Positions 44,970 through 57,289 of a stretch of 64,000 nt of DNA are shown one piece after another. Made by a program: the position numbers and the translations under genes. The notes under the pieces are model-generated. The model saw nothing but the letters and a program-made list of their open reading frames with translations. It was not told the origin of the DNA and made no database searches. The stretch is taken from positions 1,798,001 to 1,862,000 of the forward strand of contig JAHLEZ010000002.1 in NCBI GenBank assembly GCA_020726505.1, read 5' to 3'. Source of the stretch: Leptodontidium sp. MPI-SDFR-AT-0119. Its lineage: Eukaryota > Ascomycota > Leotiomycetes > Helotiales > Leptodontidiaceae. The first letter of the stretch is position 1. Each line of letters begins with the position of its first letter.

Positions 44970-46347
44970 ATCATGCCATGCACTTCTTCATTTAGCAACT
45001 AAAGAATCCCAAATCTGCCTAACTTGAGCCGCATTTTCCAACTACTTGTTTTTCTCTTTTTTAATAGTTTTGCACTAAAAGAAATGGGATGCTGAGCTTT
45101 GCTCGGCGCGAATTTCTCTTTACGGGCGGAATGTTCATCCACTAGTGTGCTATGCAGGTCTCCAACGTGACAGATCCTTTGGCCGGTGTTAATCTTTCTC
45201 GACAGCCTTACTTTGAAAATGTTCGGCTTCTGTGATCGGTGATACGGCCTAGCCCTATGCATAATCTCTGCCTGCTGCATATCTCGTGAAACACCATATC
45301 CTCCTGCGTGCATGATACCCCCGACCAGAGTACACTTTGCGGGCTGTGCAACTACCTTGGTTGGTAGGAATTGGGAAACACCTGGGATTGTGGAAACCAA
45401 CATCTTTTGTGTGGGGTTCGATTTGAAAAAAATATAAAAATAAAAAATCTTACAAGCTTGTTTTGATTCGTAGCCTCATTGGGCATGATCTCGTGAAAGA
45501 AGTCAACAGAACCACCAGCGATGGAGAGGAGGACTGGATCGGCTAGTTATTGTATGGCTCGAGGCTTCACAGCAGCCTATGATAGAACTGCCCCGCACTT
45601 GAAGGTTGCCAACCATCGCCTCATGTATTCAATCGATTCGAACCTGTTTAGTCGCAAGACCAAGGGTTTCGGGGGTTTGGCTTCCCACCTGATACTCATA
45701 CCTAGGTATATAAAACCACTGCCAAGTAGCTAGCTGACCCTCTGTCAAAATTTGTCTAACATCACGAACTGCAACATCCAATCGCTGCACCATATACAAG
45801 GTTAGCCTTCCAACCCTGCCTCACTTGCGGCCAATTTGACTTCATCTAGAGAACATTCACAAAGTAGCTCTACGCCAAGTCGTCATGCCACAAACCAATG
45901 AATAGAAGTCCGAGGGGCAAACCAACGAGCTCGTTCAGCCCTGGAATGCATGGCTTGCGAAGGAGCAAGAGCTGATTGACAGCAACGAGATCAAGAAGGA
46001 AGACTTAAATCTCATTGATCAGACCTATTTCCTTGGAGCAGAGCCTTCCCAGACCCAGGGTTAGGTAGTCTGGATCTGTGGGCCTTCGGTAACTAGCACT
46101 TTCTTCAAGTGAACACAACACAACGAGGGAACTGACGATTGAAATGTAGCTGGATCTGAGGGAGATGGTCTATCAGAGGGCTCAAACGGCTTTCTAGAGA
46201 TTAAGACTTACCGGGATTGCGAGTTGGAATTTTTGGCAACGTAGGCAGATTGGTAATTGAATTACATTGATTGATTCATACACAATCGTACCCAAGATAT
46301 CTCGATTTGTTCTGGCTGAAGTGAGAAATCATTACAACATTAAAGTT
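44970..46347. other. Gene-poor stretch with a short interrupted frame
   Basis: Apart from the small frame at 45885-46064, listed separately, and a domain-free reverse frame at 44999-45403, nothing is supported. Confidence 0.35.
45885..46064 (+). pseudogene. Possible 59-codon remnant with one internal stop
   Basis: From the ATG at 45885 the frame reads MPQTNE, then TAG, then KSEGQTNELVQPWNAWLAKE and on to GAEPSQTQG before a TAG at 46062. The stop could be CAG changed to TAG. Composition is Gln/Glu-rich and plausible for coding, but no family is recognised. Chance cannot be excluded. Confidence 0.2.
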
Positions 46348-47475
46348 TCAATCATCGTAGAAAGCCAGAGCCCGAAGTTCTATGCTCTCTCTGGGCCGTG
46401 CATTCGCAGGTGCTTGCGGGTCGTCGAATGGGGTATGAGGGCTAACTATTTACGTGTAAGCATCACAAGATCTTGGGATGATAAGTGCCTACATGGAGCA
46501 ATTCGTGCTTCTTTACCTTCTGGAATCGCGGCATAAGAGTCATACTGCTTAAGCAACCAGACTTCATCAACCACTTGATGTTTTATGTACCAGAAACCTT
46601 GTCCCTCGTGAGCTTTTATGTACGCGCTTTCCCCAACGTACGGTCCTCGTCCAACAGTATCCGCATGTATGGCGTCTTGCGGTCGGAGTGTTCTGTAATC
46701 GCACACTGCCAGAGGCCAGTCCTCAACTGGCCTAATGATCAGCCTCCAGAGACTGCCAGAGGTAAGTTTCGTGCTACATTAGAATCGCCATGTGTGATAC
46801 TCACTTGGCAATTTGATATCTGCGTTTGAGAAGTTCCTCGGTTTCATCATCCATGAGATAGCGAACTCGTTGTTCGGCCGCGCCAGGTATCTGGTCTTGG
46901 GGATTTATTGATGTGAGATGATCCGCAGGGATATTGGAAGGGTCTAAACTCACCAATATGAACATTCAAAGCAGGCCGCAGTTGTTTTTTGAACCTCCGA
47001 TCTTCAAGCAAAGGGGTATTTTTCCGCACCTGTGGTACTCAGTATCCCTCAAATAGCAGGATTTGACGACAACGAACTGATGAAAAGAACAGCATAATAC
47101 CAGCCAGTCGAAAATCACCACTCTTGCAGCGCCCAGGACACTTTTCATAAAATCTTCTGCTGCGGGACAGTACTTCGTCTGTACTGTAACTTCGTCCACC
47201 AGCCATTCTTCATCAAATTTCCATTTTCCTGTCTCGAAACCGCAGTTGTCAAGTGTGAACAGGTGTTCTCTGCCTCTGATATTGTTGATAGGTGTGTTGG
47301 GCTGTCGTATGAAGTGGAAGTTCTGCTGCACAGCTCCTGGTATGTGAGTTATAGGGAGGACAACAATGAAGGGTTTGACACCATCCTTGGGCAATCGATC
47401 CGGATCAACAAAACCTAGGCTCCCAACTGTGCTTTCATTTGTAGTCTTCCCTCGCGTTGCTATTACCGAAGGCAT
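46348..47475 (-). CDS. AsaB/CmcJ-type oxygenase (GA4 desaturase family), secondary-metabolism associated
   Basis: Five exons (47475-47101, 47029-46954, 46895-46805, 46752-46493, 46445-46348) give 299 residues, normal for the family, with all phases matching. The start is the ATG at 47475. Family blocks in order: FDNCGFETGK-like (LDNCGFETGKWKF), FDWLVRKNTP, NVHIDQIPGAAEQRVRYL (HxD at His149/Asp151), LWRLIIRPVEDWPLAVCDYRTL, HEGQGFWYIKHQ and the tail PHTPFDDPQAPANARPRESI then RALAFYDD. The group includes AsaB, CmcJ and related hydroxylase/desaturase-like proteins, often found in metabolite clusters. The last intron is needed to reach the conserved tail; without it the frame ends at LTRK. No PKS, NRPS or terpene cyclase is within the window. 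The gene looks intact amid broken neighbours. Confidence 0.88.
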
Positions 47476-48339
47476 GTTGCAAATTCCACGGAAATCAAAG
47501 GCAGGACGAGAAGTTCTCTTGAGCTCAGCGTGGTGGGTAGGTAAAGCTACAGCAAAAACGATGCGGGGAAAGCTCGGTTGGGACGATACGGGAGTAAATA
47601 AGTGCGAGGATCTTCTGATGCAAACCCCCACGAGGCTTGCATATCAAGGCGCCGTGCTCAAAGGCATGAGCTCGGTAAGGGCTTACGGATACGCTTACAA
47701 ACCTAAACGGGAATTTAGGTAAAGCACAAGGTCAATTGTCGGTTTTCAGGTTTCTGAGGCAAGGCGCTCTAATTACCACCAGCCGGTCGTGTCACCCGTT
47801 TAGATCCCATTTGTCCTAGATAACAAGCACGACATTACTGCACGAAGTCGAGCAGAACAGACAAATGAAATGAAGTACATTTCGCCACCGGGGCTCGGCT
47901 CCCATCTATGGCACTTCATATCACTTCTAAATCAGCCAGTCAGTAACACCCGCTGCAGCTTGCTTCTACTGCACAGTAGAGTACGTCTTCCAAGTCAACT
48001 TTATTGAGCGTCACTTAGTCACCCTTCCAGTCTCAAAAGCAAGATAGGGAACCAAAAAACGGCTGCACCAAGCTCACTAGGTTGGGCTAAGCGCAATCAA
48101 CTTGGGCCATATCAAGGTTAAGGTAGAATTAGGCTGTAAATGCATATTCCATAGGTGTGAAGATCCCCAGGTATGGAGATCATGAGTTCTCCACTCCATC
48201 CATCTGCTGATCAAAGTCTCCAACGATGGCCTGAATCGTGACCATAACCACAAATACTACAGTCAACAACAAATTGTAGCAACGTCAAACCTCACCAAAT
48301 TTTGGTATTATCTTGGCTATGCTAGCTTTCCGTACTCTC
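47476..48339. other. Gene-free stretch
   Basis: Promoter side of the AsaB-type gene. No other gene or repeat is supported. Confidence 0.4.
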
Positions 48340-49590
48340 TAATTATAAAATACTTGCAGAAATAGGATATGGATAGATGCTATTGAGCAGTGTAAAGGGA
48401 TACTGGGAGAAGCGGAGTACAAACGTCTCGGGGGTATTAATGATAGTTCCACTATTCTGTCTATGCTCGAAAATAAAGGGAAGAAGGGCCTCGAAAAGCT
48501 CAACAGAGCAAAACCAATCCTGAATGCTCTGCAGAGCTTTCGCAAGGTTCTGGGCATGTTCTGCCCAGGTGAAACATCTCCAGCAGCTTTCATTTGGGGT
48601 AGTTTTACTTTCATTCTCGAGGCCAGCTAGTCGCACAATTGAGGGGTGCAGTGCTGAACGCGTGGTAGGCAAGCAGCAGGCTTCTTTCGTCCATAGCAGA
48701 TGTTATTGCGATATGGAAGGATATCGCTCCAGCAATACCGCAGTTCGAAGAGTGCTTCAGATTGTTCGGAAACAATCAAATTGTTGAGACAGCGATGGTC
48801 TCTCTCTTCGTAGAGTACGTGAAGTTCTGCAGCTTCACGATGAAATTCGTCCACAGAAAGCCTTTCTGTGAGTAATCAATGCCAATCTTGAGCACTTTGA
48901 GAGAATACATTAACACTTAGTATCCAGACGCAGTGATGAGAATCGGATGGTCTGGACAGCGAGCCGAGCTGACGAAGCTTCTTCGATCTATCGTCCAACA
49001 CAAAAAAGAGATGGATGCAGCAGCGAACGTCGCACACTTCTCGGTTTCTGAAGCCAGACACGGAGAGCTTGTCACGTTGGAAACACATCATACTACAAAT
49101 CGAACTAATTTCAAAGTTTTGCGCTATCCTAAAAATCGGATATTCTACGACCGACGAGATATCTTGGAAAAAGTCGATGCTGCTCTTATGCAAGATCCCT
49201 CGGTGCGCGACCTGAAAAGCTTTGTACTCTATGCACTTGGAGGTATTGGTAAGGCCCAGCTTGCACTGGAATGCTGCTACCAGTACGCAGATCAATTTGA
49301 TGCGATTTCTGGGTGCGGAAACAGAGGAAAAGCTCTTCCAAGACTTCGGCACCATCTGCCAGTGTCTCGGTCTCGAAAGCCAGAATATACCAGAGGACAG
49401 GAAACTAAGAGAACTTGTCAAAACATGGCTTTCTGAAAATCGCAAGATAGTTCACATAGATGTTCTGAATGCTCAAGCTGATGTTTCTGACAGCTGCGAA
49501 GTGGCTGCTGGTCTTTGACAATGCCGACAAGGCAGAAATTCTCCAGGATTTCTCGCCGCTCGGAGGCTCAATTCGCTTCCACTTCGTCCC
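48340..49590 (+). pseudogene. Broken fungal NLR (STAND) gene
   Basis: The forward strand encodes the N-terminal helical domain typical of fungal NLRs: LEKLNRAKPILNALQSF, AAFIWGSFTFILE, then DVIAIWKDIAPAIPQFEE and FVEYVKFCSFTMKFVHRKPF. A GT-AG intron (near 48869-48920) leads to YPDAVMRIGWSG and KLLRSIVQHKKEMD. The NB-ARC part starts FYDRRDILEKVDAAL and has the P-loop ALGGIGKAQLALE, where Ala replaces the usual Thr/Ser after Lys. Then frame breaks occur near 49307 (FDAI to GAETEEKLFQ) and 49485 (to KWLLVFDNADKAEIL, Walker B). The sensor repeats are missing. Intact family members sense non-self or stress and trigger death or defence. Two or more shifts and the lost C-terminus make this dead. Confidence 0.72.
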
Positions 49591-50011
49591 CGATACGTCA
49601 TGTCAAAGTCTTTTTTTGATGTTTCGTCAACCCCGGCAAGTGCCTCCATTGGAACGATCCATATGTTTACAAGTACGAGGGAAGCAACGGAATATGAACA
49701 ATTATATCCCGAAGAGAGCTTTCATGATAAATATATATCTTGTCTTTCTCACATGCGATCAGCGAAGACACCCAGAAATACAGTCTCTATCGGACACTCA
49801 CAGAATTCTACCTATGCATGTCCTTCATGTCGCAAACTAAATTGCACGCGGCGATGTTGTAAGGAAAATAATACGAGTATGGCTGGCTTCTGTGTTGCAG
49901 ATTCTTGACCAACCGAAGATATCTCGTGCCAAAGATCCCCCTGAAGTTCTATAACTGTCATGTTTCGTCTCCTGTGAGGGTCGCGACCTTCAAAATTGAC
50001 GAAGGATATCT

Positions 50012-51921
50012 TCAACTGCAATTGTCCGTAGCATCCTGGTACGGCCATAACTTCTCGGCGAGTAGCCTGTCCTCCTCGTTGTCAGCAGCCCCAATGAAGG
50101 CCTCCCTCATCTGCGTTAGTTCATTCTGTATTTCCTCAAATCTAGCTGACTCTATCGATCCATCTGGAAGCAATCTCCAATTTTTCCGAAAGAGTGTCAA
50201 TATCTCGCTGACATAGCTCCTATTCTCTTCCTCATGCGCATATAGAGCCATCTCTTGCTCGTTGAAGCTTACGGGACATGGACCGGCGTCCGGGCAAAGA
50301 TCTTCCCACCTATTGACAATTCTGTTCAGCGCTCGCCGAAGGAAAAAAACATCGCAATCTTTCCATACGCTCTGGACAATGCGTGTGGGTTGTGTTCGTA
50401 CGTCGTCTTGCAGCTGTAGGGCCGGCCCAATTTCTTGGGTTTTTGTTATGCGTAATTGCGAGGTAATATTTATTGAGACACTCGCTCCCGATGAGACTAT
50501 CGATCATTAACTTCTCGTCTTGTTCCAGGTTGTGATAGTTTTCTGGACGTTTAGGCCAGACAGTCATGTCCTCAGACACCGGCCCTTGATGCTTGAACAT
50601 TGTTGGGATGCCACATTGGTAAAAGAACGGGAGAACTGCAGCTGATTGCCAGTCGATCACGCGGGTAATTTGCTTTGATTCGGGGTCGACGAATACATTG
50701 TCAAGATGGAGGTCCGGATGCCAAAGTGTTGGCGCGTGCGTATCATCAGAAGGTTGAGGCACCATGGCCGGAGCTAGTTGAAGATACCGATCCAAGAGGT
50801 CGAGCATTTCGTCGGGCGATTCAGGTTCCGTAAGGGAGCGAGCGTAATTCATACGCGGACGGGCATGGGCTTGAATGAATTTCGTTTCATTCTCCGCCAT
50901 TGCTTCAACAAATTCTTGTGACCCCTCACCTGCTTGTTATTAGACCGAGACTAGGCGTGATACATTGATACAGACTCACATGGCCCTCGATTGATATCCA
51001 TGCCGACCTTTTCACCGCACTACAATCCCCTATCGACGAGTGGTCCTAACGTAAAACGCTCGAGTATTGATGAGCAGAGTGGAGGATTCGTGACTAAGGC
51101 ATCACTATTTGGAATATCTTCCCTGAAATAGATACAGCCGGACTTCGCGAACCTCGTAGATGTAAGTTTTCTCTCAATCTCCACAATTTGCTCTATGATA
51201 GTGAATCTGTCTTTCATTGGCCATTCATCCCAGTCTTGCCAGAGTTTCCCGAGCGGCTTGGCTGGGGCCTTCTCCTCGATAATGTATTCTGCTCCAACTG
51301 GATTGTTTCGATCGGCAGACCAGGCAATTGTACGAGGAGTGGGAATATCCAATACGTCATGCAACTAATAACATCAACGTTAGTTCGCGTTCTTAAGGTT
51401 AAGTAAAGCACTTACAAATTTGCGAGTAGCAACTTCTGATGCAGTTGTATAAAAAGAAGGCCCTGCACACGGGTTTGGGAGCCTTGCAAAGACTTCCGCA
51501 CCGTTATCCATCGTGAGTAGATAAGCTTTGTTATTTAATCCCTCTTTATACTTGAGTACTTTGACGCCTGTAGTTCGAGTTAGTCACAAGGTTAATGATA
51601 AGCAGGTGTCAAAAGAAACAAACGTACAATAACGGGCACCCTCGGAAGAGATCCCAGCAACTGCAGCTTTTAAGAGTTGTCCAAGGTCAAATTTCAGATA
51701 CCTCTCTGATAGACGGCGTGATTCATTGTATCTATATTTAATTAGCGTTTACCTATGTAAAATGGATATTAAACGGACACCCAGCGATGCCTTGTGTATC
51801 TGTAGAGATCCCCTTCGGAAATATCCTCCACTACAAAAACTTAAGATCAGAAATGAATTTTCAGGGGGTTTCTTCCGTGCATACCAACACCATCATTTCT
51901 CACGGCTCTGAGGAGAGGCAT
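50012..51921 (-). CDS. APH-fold phosphotransferase family protein, frame broken once
   Basis: The proposed ATG is at 51921 (MPLLRAVRND). Small 5' exons follow: DLYRYTRHRW, then ESRRLSERYLKFDLGQLL, then LKYKEGLNNKAYLLTMDNGAE and ARLPNPCAGPSFYTTASEVATRKF. Larger exons carry EYIIEEKAPAKPLG and DRFTIIEQIVEIERKL, then, past an intron at ~51020-50930, LWHPDLHLDNVFVDPE (catalytic HxDxxxxN) and VIDWQSA (metal site). The tail runs QPTRIVQSVWKDCDVFFLRR, RWEDLCP to the stop at 50012. The frame shifts by one near 50415-50435 (NPRNW to ALQLQDDVRTQ). This is the ~550-residue fungal phosphotransferase group seen near HET and NLR genes; its substrate is unknown. The pogo element begins ~95 bp upstream of the start. 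Exon borders at the 5' end are less sure than the rest. Confidence 0.75.
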
Positions 51922-52015
51922 TGCCAGGGCGTGGCTTGTACTCTGCATGTGTGGGCGGCGGGTCACACGTGTCTTTGTCGCCATAATTGCAGGTCGAATA
52001 TGCTGATGAGGAGTA

Positions 52016-54216
52016 ACCGATATCCCGCTTAAAATCCCGCCCCCGCTAAAAATCCCACAAAAAAATCCCCAAATTGCGGGCCTACCAATGAACTAAATCA
52101 TGACTCGAGCAAACAAATCAGCGCGAATCACTACAGCAGTTGCTGTAATTCAAAGGGGAGACTTCATTGATTATTCCGCAGCAGCGGGAAAATTTGGAGT
52201 AGACCGCACATCGATTTCCAAGCGAATTCGCGGGCTCACTCACTCTCGCAAGGATGCCAACGCCTTTTCGAAACAAGCGCTCAGCAACGCGCAAGAGAAG
52301 GTTCTAATTGAGAGAATCAACTACCTTACGAACCGTGGGATACCCCCAAGTAGTTCTATTGTCAAGAGCTTGGCCGAAGAAATCAGGGGAAGGCCTATAG
52401 AGAAGAACTAGACAAGGCAATTCGTCAAACGCTATAAGATAGTGCTTAAGAGTGCGTATTTACGGAATATCAACAACCTACGCTTTTCCGTTGAATATAT
52501 TCCGATGTTTATATTATTCTTTTAACTAGTACTGTGCTTTTTATATTAGTTTCATCGTTTTTCATTAAAAAACAAGCTAACTAAGATGTTTTTTGATATA
52601 GTTACTTAAGGCTATTACCGACTACCGAATCAAACCGGAAAACATATGGAATTTTGATGAGAAGGGGTTCTTAATAGGATTTTGTAAAGCTATCAAGAGA
52701 ATCATGACTTTAGAGGCATATAAATTAGGGAGAGTAACGAAAGTAAAACAAGACGGAAGTCGGGAGTTTATTACTCTACTCGTATACGTCTCTACAGTTA
52801 GAAAGACTATTCCTCCTGTAATCATCTACCGAGGTGATTCAAAAGACTTACAAGACACGTGGGTGCAAGATGTAAAGGAAACAGACGAGTGTTACTTCTC
52901 TATTTCTCAAAATAGATGGAGTTCTTGTGCCATAGGCCTCAAATAGCTCTAGGAAGTCTTTGAAAAACACACTAAACCGTCCTCGCTACGAGAGTATCGT
53001 CTTTTATTGCTAGATAGGCACTCTAGTCATATTAATATAGCGTTTATTTGTTGGGCCGACATACATAAAATCATCATTCTCGTCTTGCCGCTATATACAA
53101 CTCATCGCCTTTAACCTCTTAATGTTGGCCTATTTCAGCTATTATCTATTATATACTCTTCACAACTCAATAACTTAATACACAAAAGTCTTAGTATGGT
53201 TGCTATGTCCAAAAGATTCTTCTATAATATGTTTAAGAAGGCATAGGCGGTATCCTTTACTCCGGAAAACATTATTAACGCCTTTACAAAACTAGGGATT
53301 TGGCCTATTAACAGTGAACCTGTCTTAGCTCGGATCCGAAGGCCTGCCCCTAAGCCAAAAACACCCTCTGGTAAGGTCAAAACACCTCTTATAACCAAAA
53401 GGATTCGTCAATTTACTATTTAGTTTTAGAGAAGTCCATCTAAACTACGTGTTAAGAAGGGGTCTAAAGCACTTCTCACTCTTGCTGCCGAGAACTCTAT
53501 TCTAAAGTATAAGAACTCAAGTTTACGGGAATCTATTATTAAAGAGAACTAAAAACGTAAGAGAGGGAAGAGATTAAATTTAACAAGAGAAGAGAGTAGT
53601 AGTTGTGAGTTATGGCATGTTCCTACAGTTACAAAGGCAGTAGCATTCAACGAGGAGAAAGATAGGCTAAAACAGTTAGAAACAAATGTAAAAGAGGCCC
53701 GCAAAATACAACGAGCTACGAATGCCCTCAAAAAAAAAACAAGAACAAAAAAAGAAGGACCAAAGGGCAGCAGCTAAGTAGTTAGCAAAGGATTTGGTTG
53801 TTACTAACCTAGTATTAGCAAAAACATCAAAATCACACTTCGCGACAGCCAAATCTAATGCGCCTAAAGCTAATAAAGTAATACTCCTTAAGTCTAAGGC
53901 TAAAGAATTAGTAGCTAGACCTTCTTTAATTGTTAAGTTACCTTTAGGGGCTCTCTGCCGGACTCTAATTGCGATAGGAGAGGGTGAGGGGTTATTACGT
54001 GAAACTCGAGGAGGACGGAAGATTAAGCTACTTATACGTTACCTCTAGACTAAAACAATAGATTCAATAAATCAAGGATATTATTCTGAGTCTCCTATAT
54101 CAAAAATTATATTGATATCTTAAGGAATAATATAATTATAATTTTTAGAAGTTAGGTAGGGAATGTCAGTGGGACGGGATTTATAACAGGGGCGGGATTT
54201 TAAGCGGGAAATCGGT
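52016..54216 (+). mobile_element. Decayed pogo/Fot1-type DNA transposon, 2.2 kb
   Basis: The element is bounded by TA (52014-52015 and 54217-54218). Its inverted ends share ACCGATATCCCGCTTAAAAT with one mismatch (right end ACCGATTTCCCGC...), followed by CCCGCCCC and AATCCC words on both sides. The forward strand has the transposase in pieces: from ATG 52100 an HTH/CENP-B-like N-terminus (YSAAAGKFGVDRTSISKRI, RGIPPSSSIVKSLAEEI), then IWNFDEKGFLIGF (first Asp of the DDE core), FITLLVYVSTVRKTIPPVIIY, SQNRWSSCAIG and LLLDRHSSHINI (second Asp). Many stops, and TA-rich changes between these blocks, show it is dead; this fits C-to-T erosion such as RIP. The C-terminal third still has a Lys-rich frame. 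Confidence 0.88.
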
Positions 54217-54958
54217 TAGTTCTGTGTACAATGGGCCAGCAAAACCGCAGACAAAACAGGGAGAGATGAAGCATGCTTTCCGTCTTGAGTTTCGAGTCGC
54301 ATTGGAACTCGGAGTTGACAGCCAGAGGAAGCTGGGAGCTGAGATGGTTCAGGTTTGGATCGTGACGTTCTGCAACGCGACCGGCCTCAGGCCCGAACAA
54401 CAGCACATGGTTGGTTCGGCAGAGACTTGGGATTTCATAACCTTTCAATGAACAATGCTTCTTGTGCAACTTTCATAATTCCATGAATCTCTCGATTGCA
54501 CTGAAACTTCACGATCAGCTCGGATTTGATCACGAGAAGATACTGTCGTGGATATCAAGGGCATGGATAATGAAGCAAATATCTAGCTTGGTTTGCCTCC
54601 ATGACATCATGGGCAAACCCCTTAAAAATGAATTGAATAGTTTCTCTTCTAACCCATTCTTGATACGATCTGCGAGAAGTACTATCTGAATTTAATTTCC
54701 TACATCAATAGGCTTCTCTCTATCGTATGTGCAGACGTTTGTAGCGTGGTCGTAATTAGAGAGCTAGCCGGAGGGGATGCAGGATAGTTCGAGCTGGAAG
54801 GTCAGGAGATGGAATGTATGACTAACTTCTATTATTAAATGCAGCAGTAACTTAAAGAAAATTGCTAATTTATGGAAATCGCCACGTCCTAATTCGGTTA
54901 CCACCTCCCCAACGCGCTTCCTCACAATTTCGTACCCAAACACCCCGCTCAGCCCATT
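54217..54958. other. Intergenic stretch
   Basis: A domain-free frame at 54224-54451 is the only notable open stretch. Nothing else is supported. Confidence 0.4.
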
Positions 54959-57289
54959 CTACCTACGGGCTTCAGAGGTCTTTGATGTGCTGCCTCCTCC
55001 ACTCCGCTGTGAAATCCCTTGCACTCCGCTGTGACTAGCTCCATCACTGGTTTGACTAGAATCTGTCCTAATTTCGGTCAGAAGAGGATGCAAACGCTTG
55101 GAATCTTGCTCCGACTTGTAGTTCTGACGGTGGTAAAGTGCTTCTGTGCTAGAGATCGACACAGAGTAGCTTGCGTTGGCTTTATCGCCAAGTGCAGCGT
55201 CTCCGCCGCCAGGAGCATTGACAGGCACCTTTCGCATAGCAGTAACAAGAGCGTACATGAATTTGGATCTCTGAGCTGCTCTCACGCTCTCGTTTGCCCA
55301 GTTGCGCTATCTATATTTAGCTATCACGAGTATCTGAGTACCAGAGGGGGGCGCGAACCTTATGGCAAATTTCAAGTCTTAACTCTAGTTTGTTCAACTC
55401 AGCGGTGCTAAGTAGTTGGATGTCTGCGCCTTGGGAGAACTCTCGGGGATTTTCTTGAACAAAGTCTCGCATTTCGCCCTGTAATGTCTGGATATCGTCG
55501 AATGACGTTGAAAATGAAACGAAGATGCTAACTTGTTCTCTCATCTGCTCGGAGCGTGAGACGTTCTCAACCCAGAGGGAGTTCAGTATATTGTTCGGGA
55601 TCTGAACCGTTCTGTGGTTGCTAACCCGCTTGAATGTGGTGAAGAGTAGGGAAATGTGGGTGACCGTGAGTTGGTCGTTGTTGATATCGACTCTATCGCC
55701 AACATCGAACGGATGTTTCGCAAAGAGAAAGATGCAGGAGCCAAGGACCTCTTGCGCAGTGGTTGCAAAAACAAAGGATAGAGACAGCAAAGCGGTTCCA
55801 GTAGTCGCAAGAGTTGTGACGAAAGAACGGTTCAGAAAAGCAACTACAGTCCATAAGTAATTTGGAACATGTACCTTGAGCCAGGATAGTTGGGCTTACC
55901 AAATATGAGCACAACACCAACAAACACAACAACCTGGAGCAAGCCATCCAAAATAGCGATTGCCTGATCCACATCATGCAAGCTCATAGCAATTGACCTG
56001 CGAGTTTTTCTGACATCGTCCACAGCAAGAATCATTTCCTCAAGACCGACATCGCCGTTCTTGTCACGGTCGAGAATCTCCATGCATTGCTCAACTTCTT
56101 CTGGGCTGTGAAGAGCTTTAGCCAAGTCCTCGGGGCGTAAGGTATCACTGCCAGTTGTCAAGGAGCACCATATTCGTCCAGCAAGAGCCTTTGTGCGACG
56201 GCGAGATTCCAGTACTTGCAAGATTAACGAATAGGCAGGGTTGGGTTTCGCACCCCTCTTGTTTGCGAACTCCCTGGCGATTTCGCCGACTGCAGCAGAA
56301 ATGTGATCCCCCACCCGGTTACCAGTTCGCCAAACGTCTTCAATGATGTGTTTTGTTTGATGACCGTCTGACTCTTGGCCATTGCCTCTCGGAGCGTTGA
56401 TGGCGCCAGGAGAGTTATGAATGATACAGTCCTCTTCTGCAAATGGAGCGATGTACTCGGGATGGCGAACTCGAGATGCGCTGTAGAGGAGAACCAAAAA
56501 ATGTATGCTTTTCTTTGACTCCTGTATTCTGGCATCGAACTGCTTGCGGTGGTAGCTGATTGAAAGGAGGACAACCAGGGCAGATTCCGCGAAGTAAACA
56601 AGGGATGACACAACAGCGGCAGCCAGGACCTTTTGCACTATTCTTTGCCACTCAACTAGAGTAGCCTTATTTTCTCGGCTATCCGGGTTTCGCAACATAA
56701 TCTTTCGTCGTCAGTGACCACCATGGGATAGCAGCAGGTTACTCACAGGAGCGAATGTAGCCAGGGAGCACAAAGTCCAGCCCAGCAGCCCCAAGGGTGT
56801 TCGTAATGCTCTCACAGCCAACCCGTAGTCTCTCCAGCCAGGCTTGAACATACCAAGGAGCCCTCGAAATAAGAAAGGGAGGATGATCACGGTCGCGTGA
56901 GATACCCATAAGCTAATCCAGACGACCTCGATCCAAATGAACAGCCACAAGATCCGGACTCCACCAACACTGGATGTCTTTGCAACAGTAGCACCACATA
57001 TGATGGGGATGGCGAGAAGGGCTCCAACGGGGAGGACATATAGTAGGATTTTCGTCAGGTATGGAAATCCGAGGATTCTTCGATACAATTTCTGAATCTC
57101 GCTTGGCGGCCATCTTCTCTTTTCCAAGGTTTCAACTGGGTGGTCGACTTTGATAGCAGCAGCCTCACCATTGAAATAAGCTGGGTCGCTAACCATGAGA
57201 GGTTCCCTCCCTGTAGCCTTCTCGTTCCCATAGTCGTTAGCACGTTCAGGGTTCAATTCCGTATGGCTGGCCACCACATCCTGGGCCAT
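54959..57289 (-). CDS. MscS-family mechanosensitive ion channel with EF-hand
   Basis: Four exons (57289-56747, 56701-55900, 55843-55359, 55306-54959) give 725 residues; phases match throughout. The start is the ATG at 57289 (MAQDVVAS). Four to five membrane segments occupy residues ~80-270. A central cytosolic part carries one clear EF-hand loop, DRDKNGDVGLEE (~residue 405), so calcium binding is likely. The MscS pore helix and beta domain follow: SFVTTLATTGTALLSLSFVFATTAQEVLGS and HPFDVGDRVDI. The C-terminus is Ser/Gly-rich. This is the fungal Msy1/Msy2 type, which sits in the ER or internal membranes and controls calcium release and volume in hypo-osmotic shock. It is shorter than the ~1000-residue yeast forms. 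The acceptor of the last intron is GATAG|CGC, giving CHK|RNWANESVRAAQRSK. The gene is divergent from the regulator at 57998. Confidence 0.92.
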
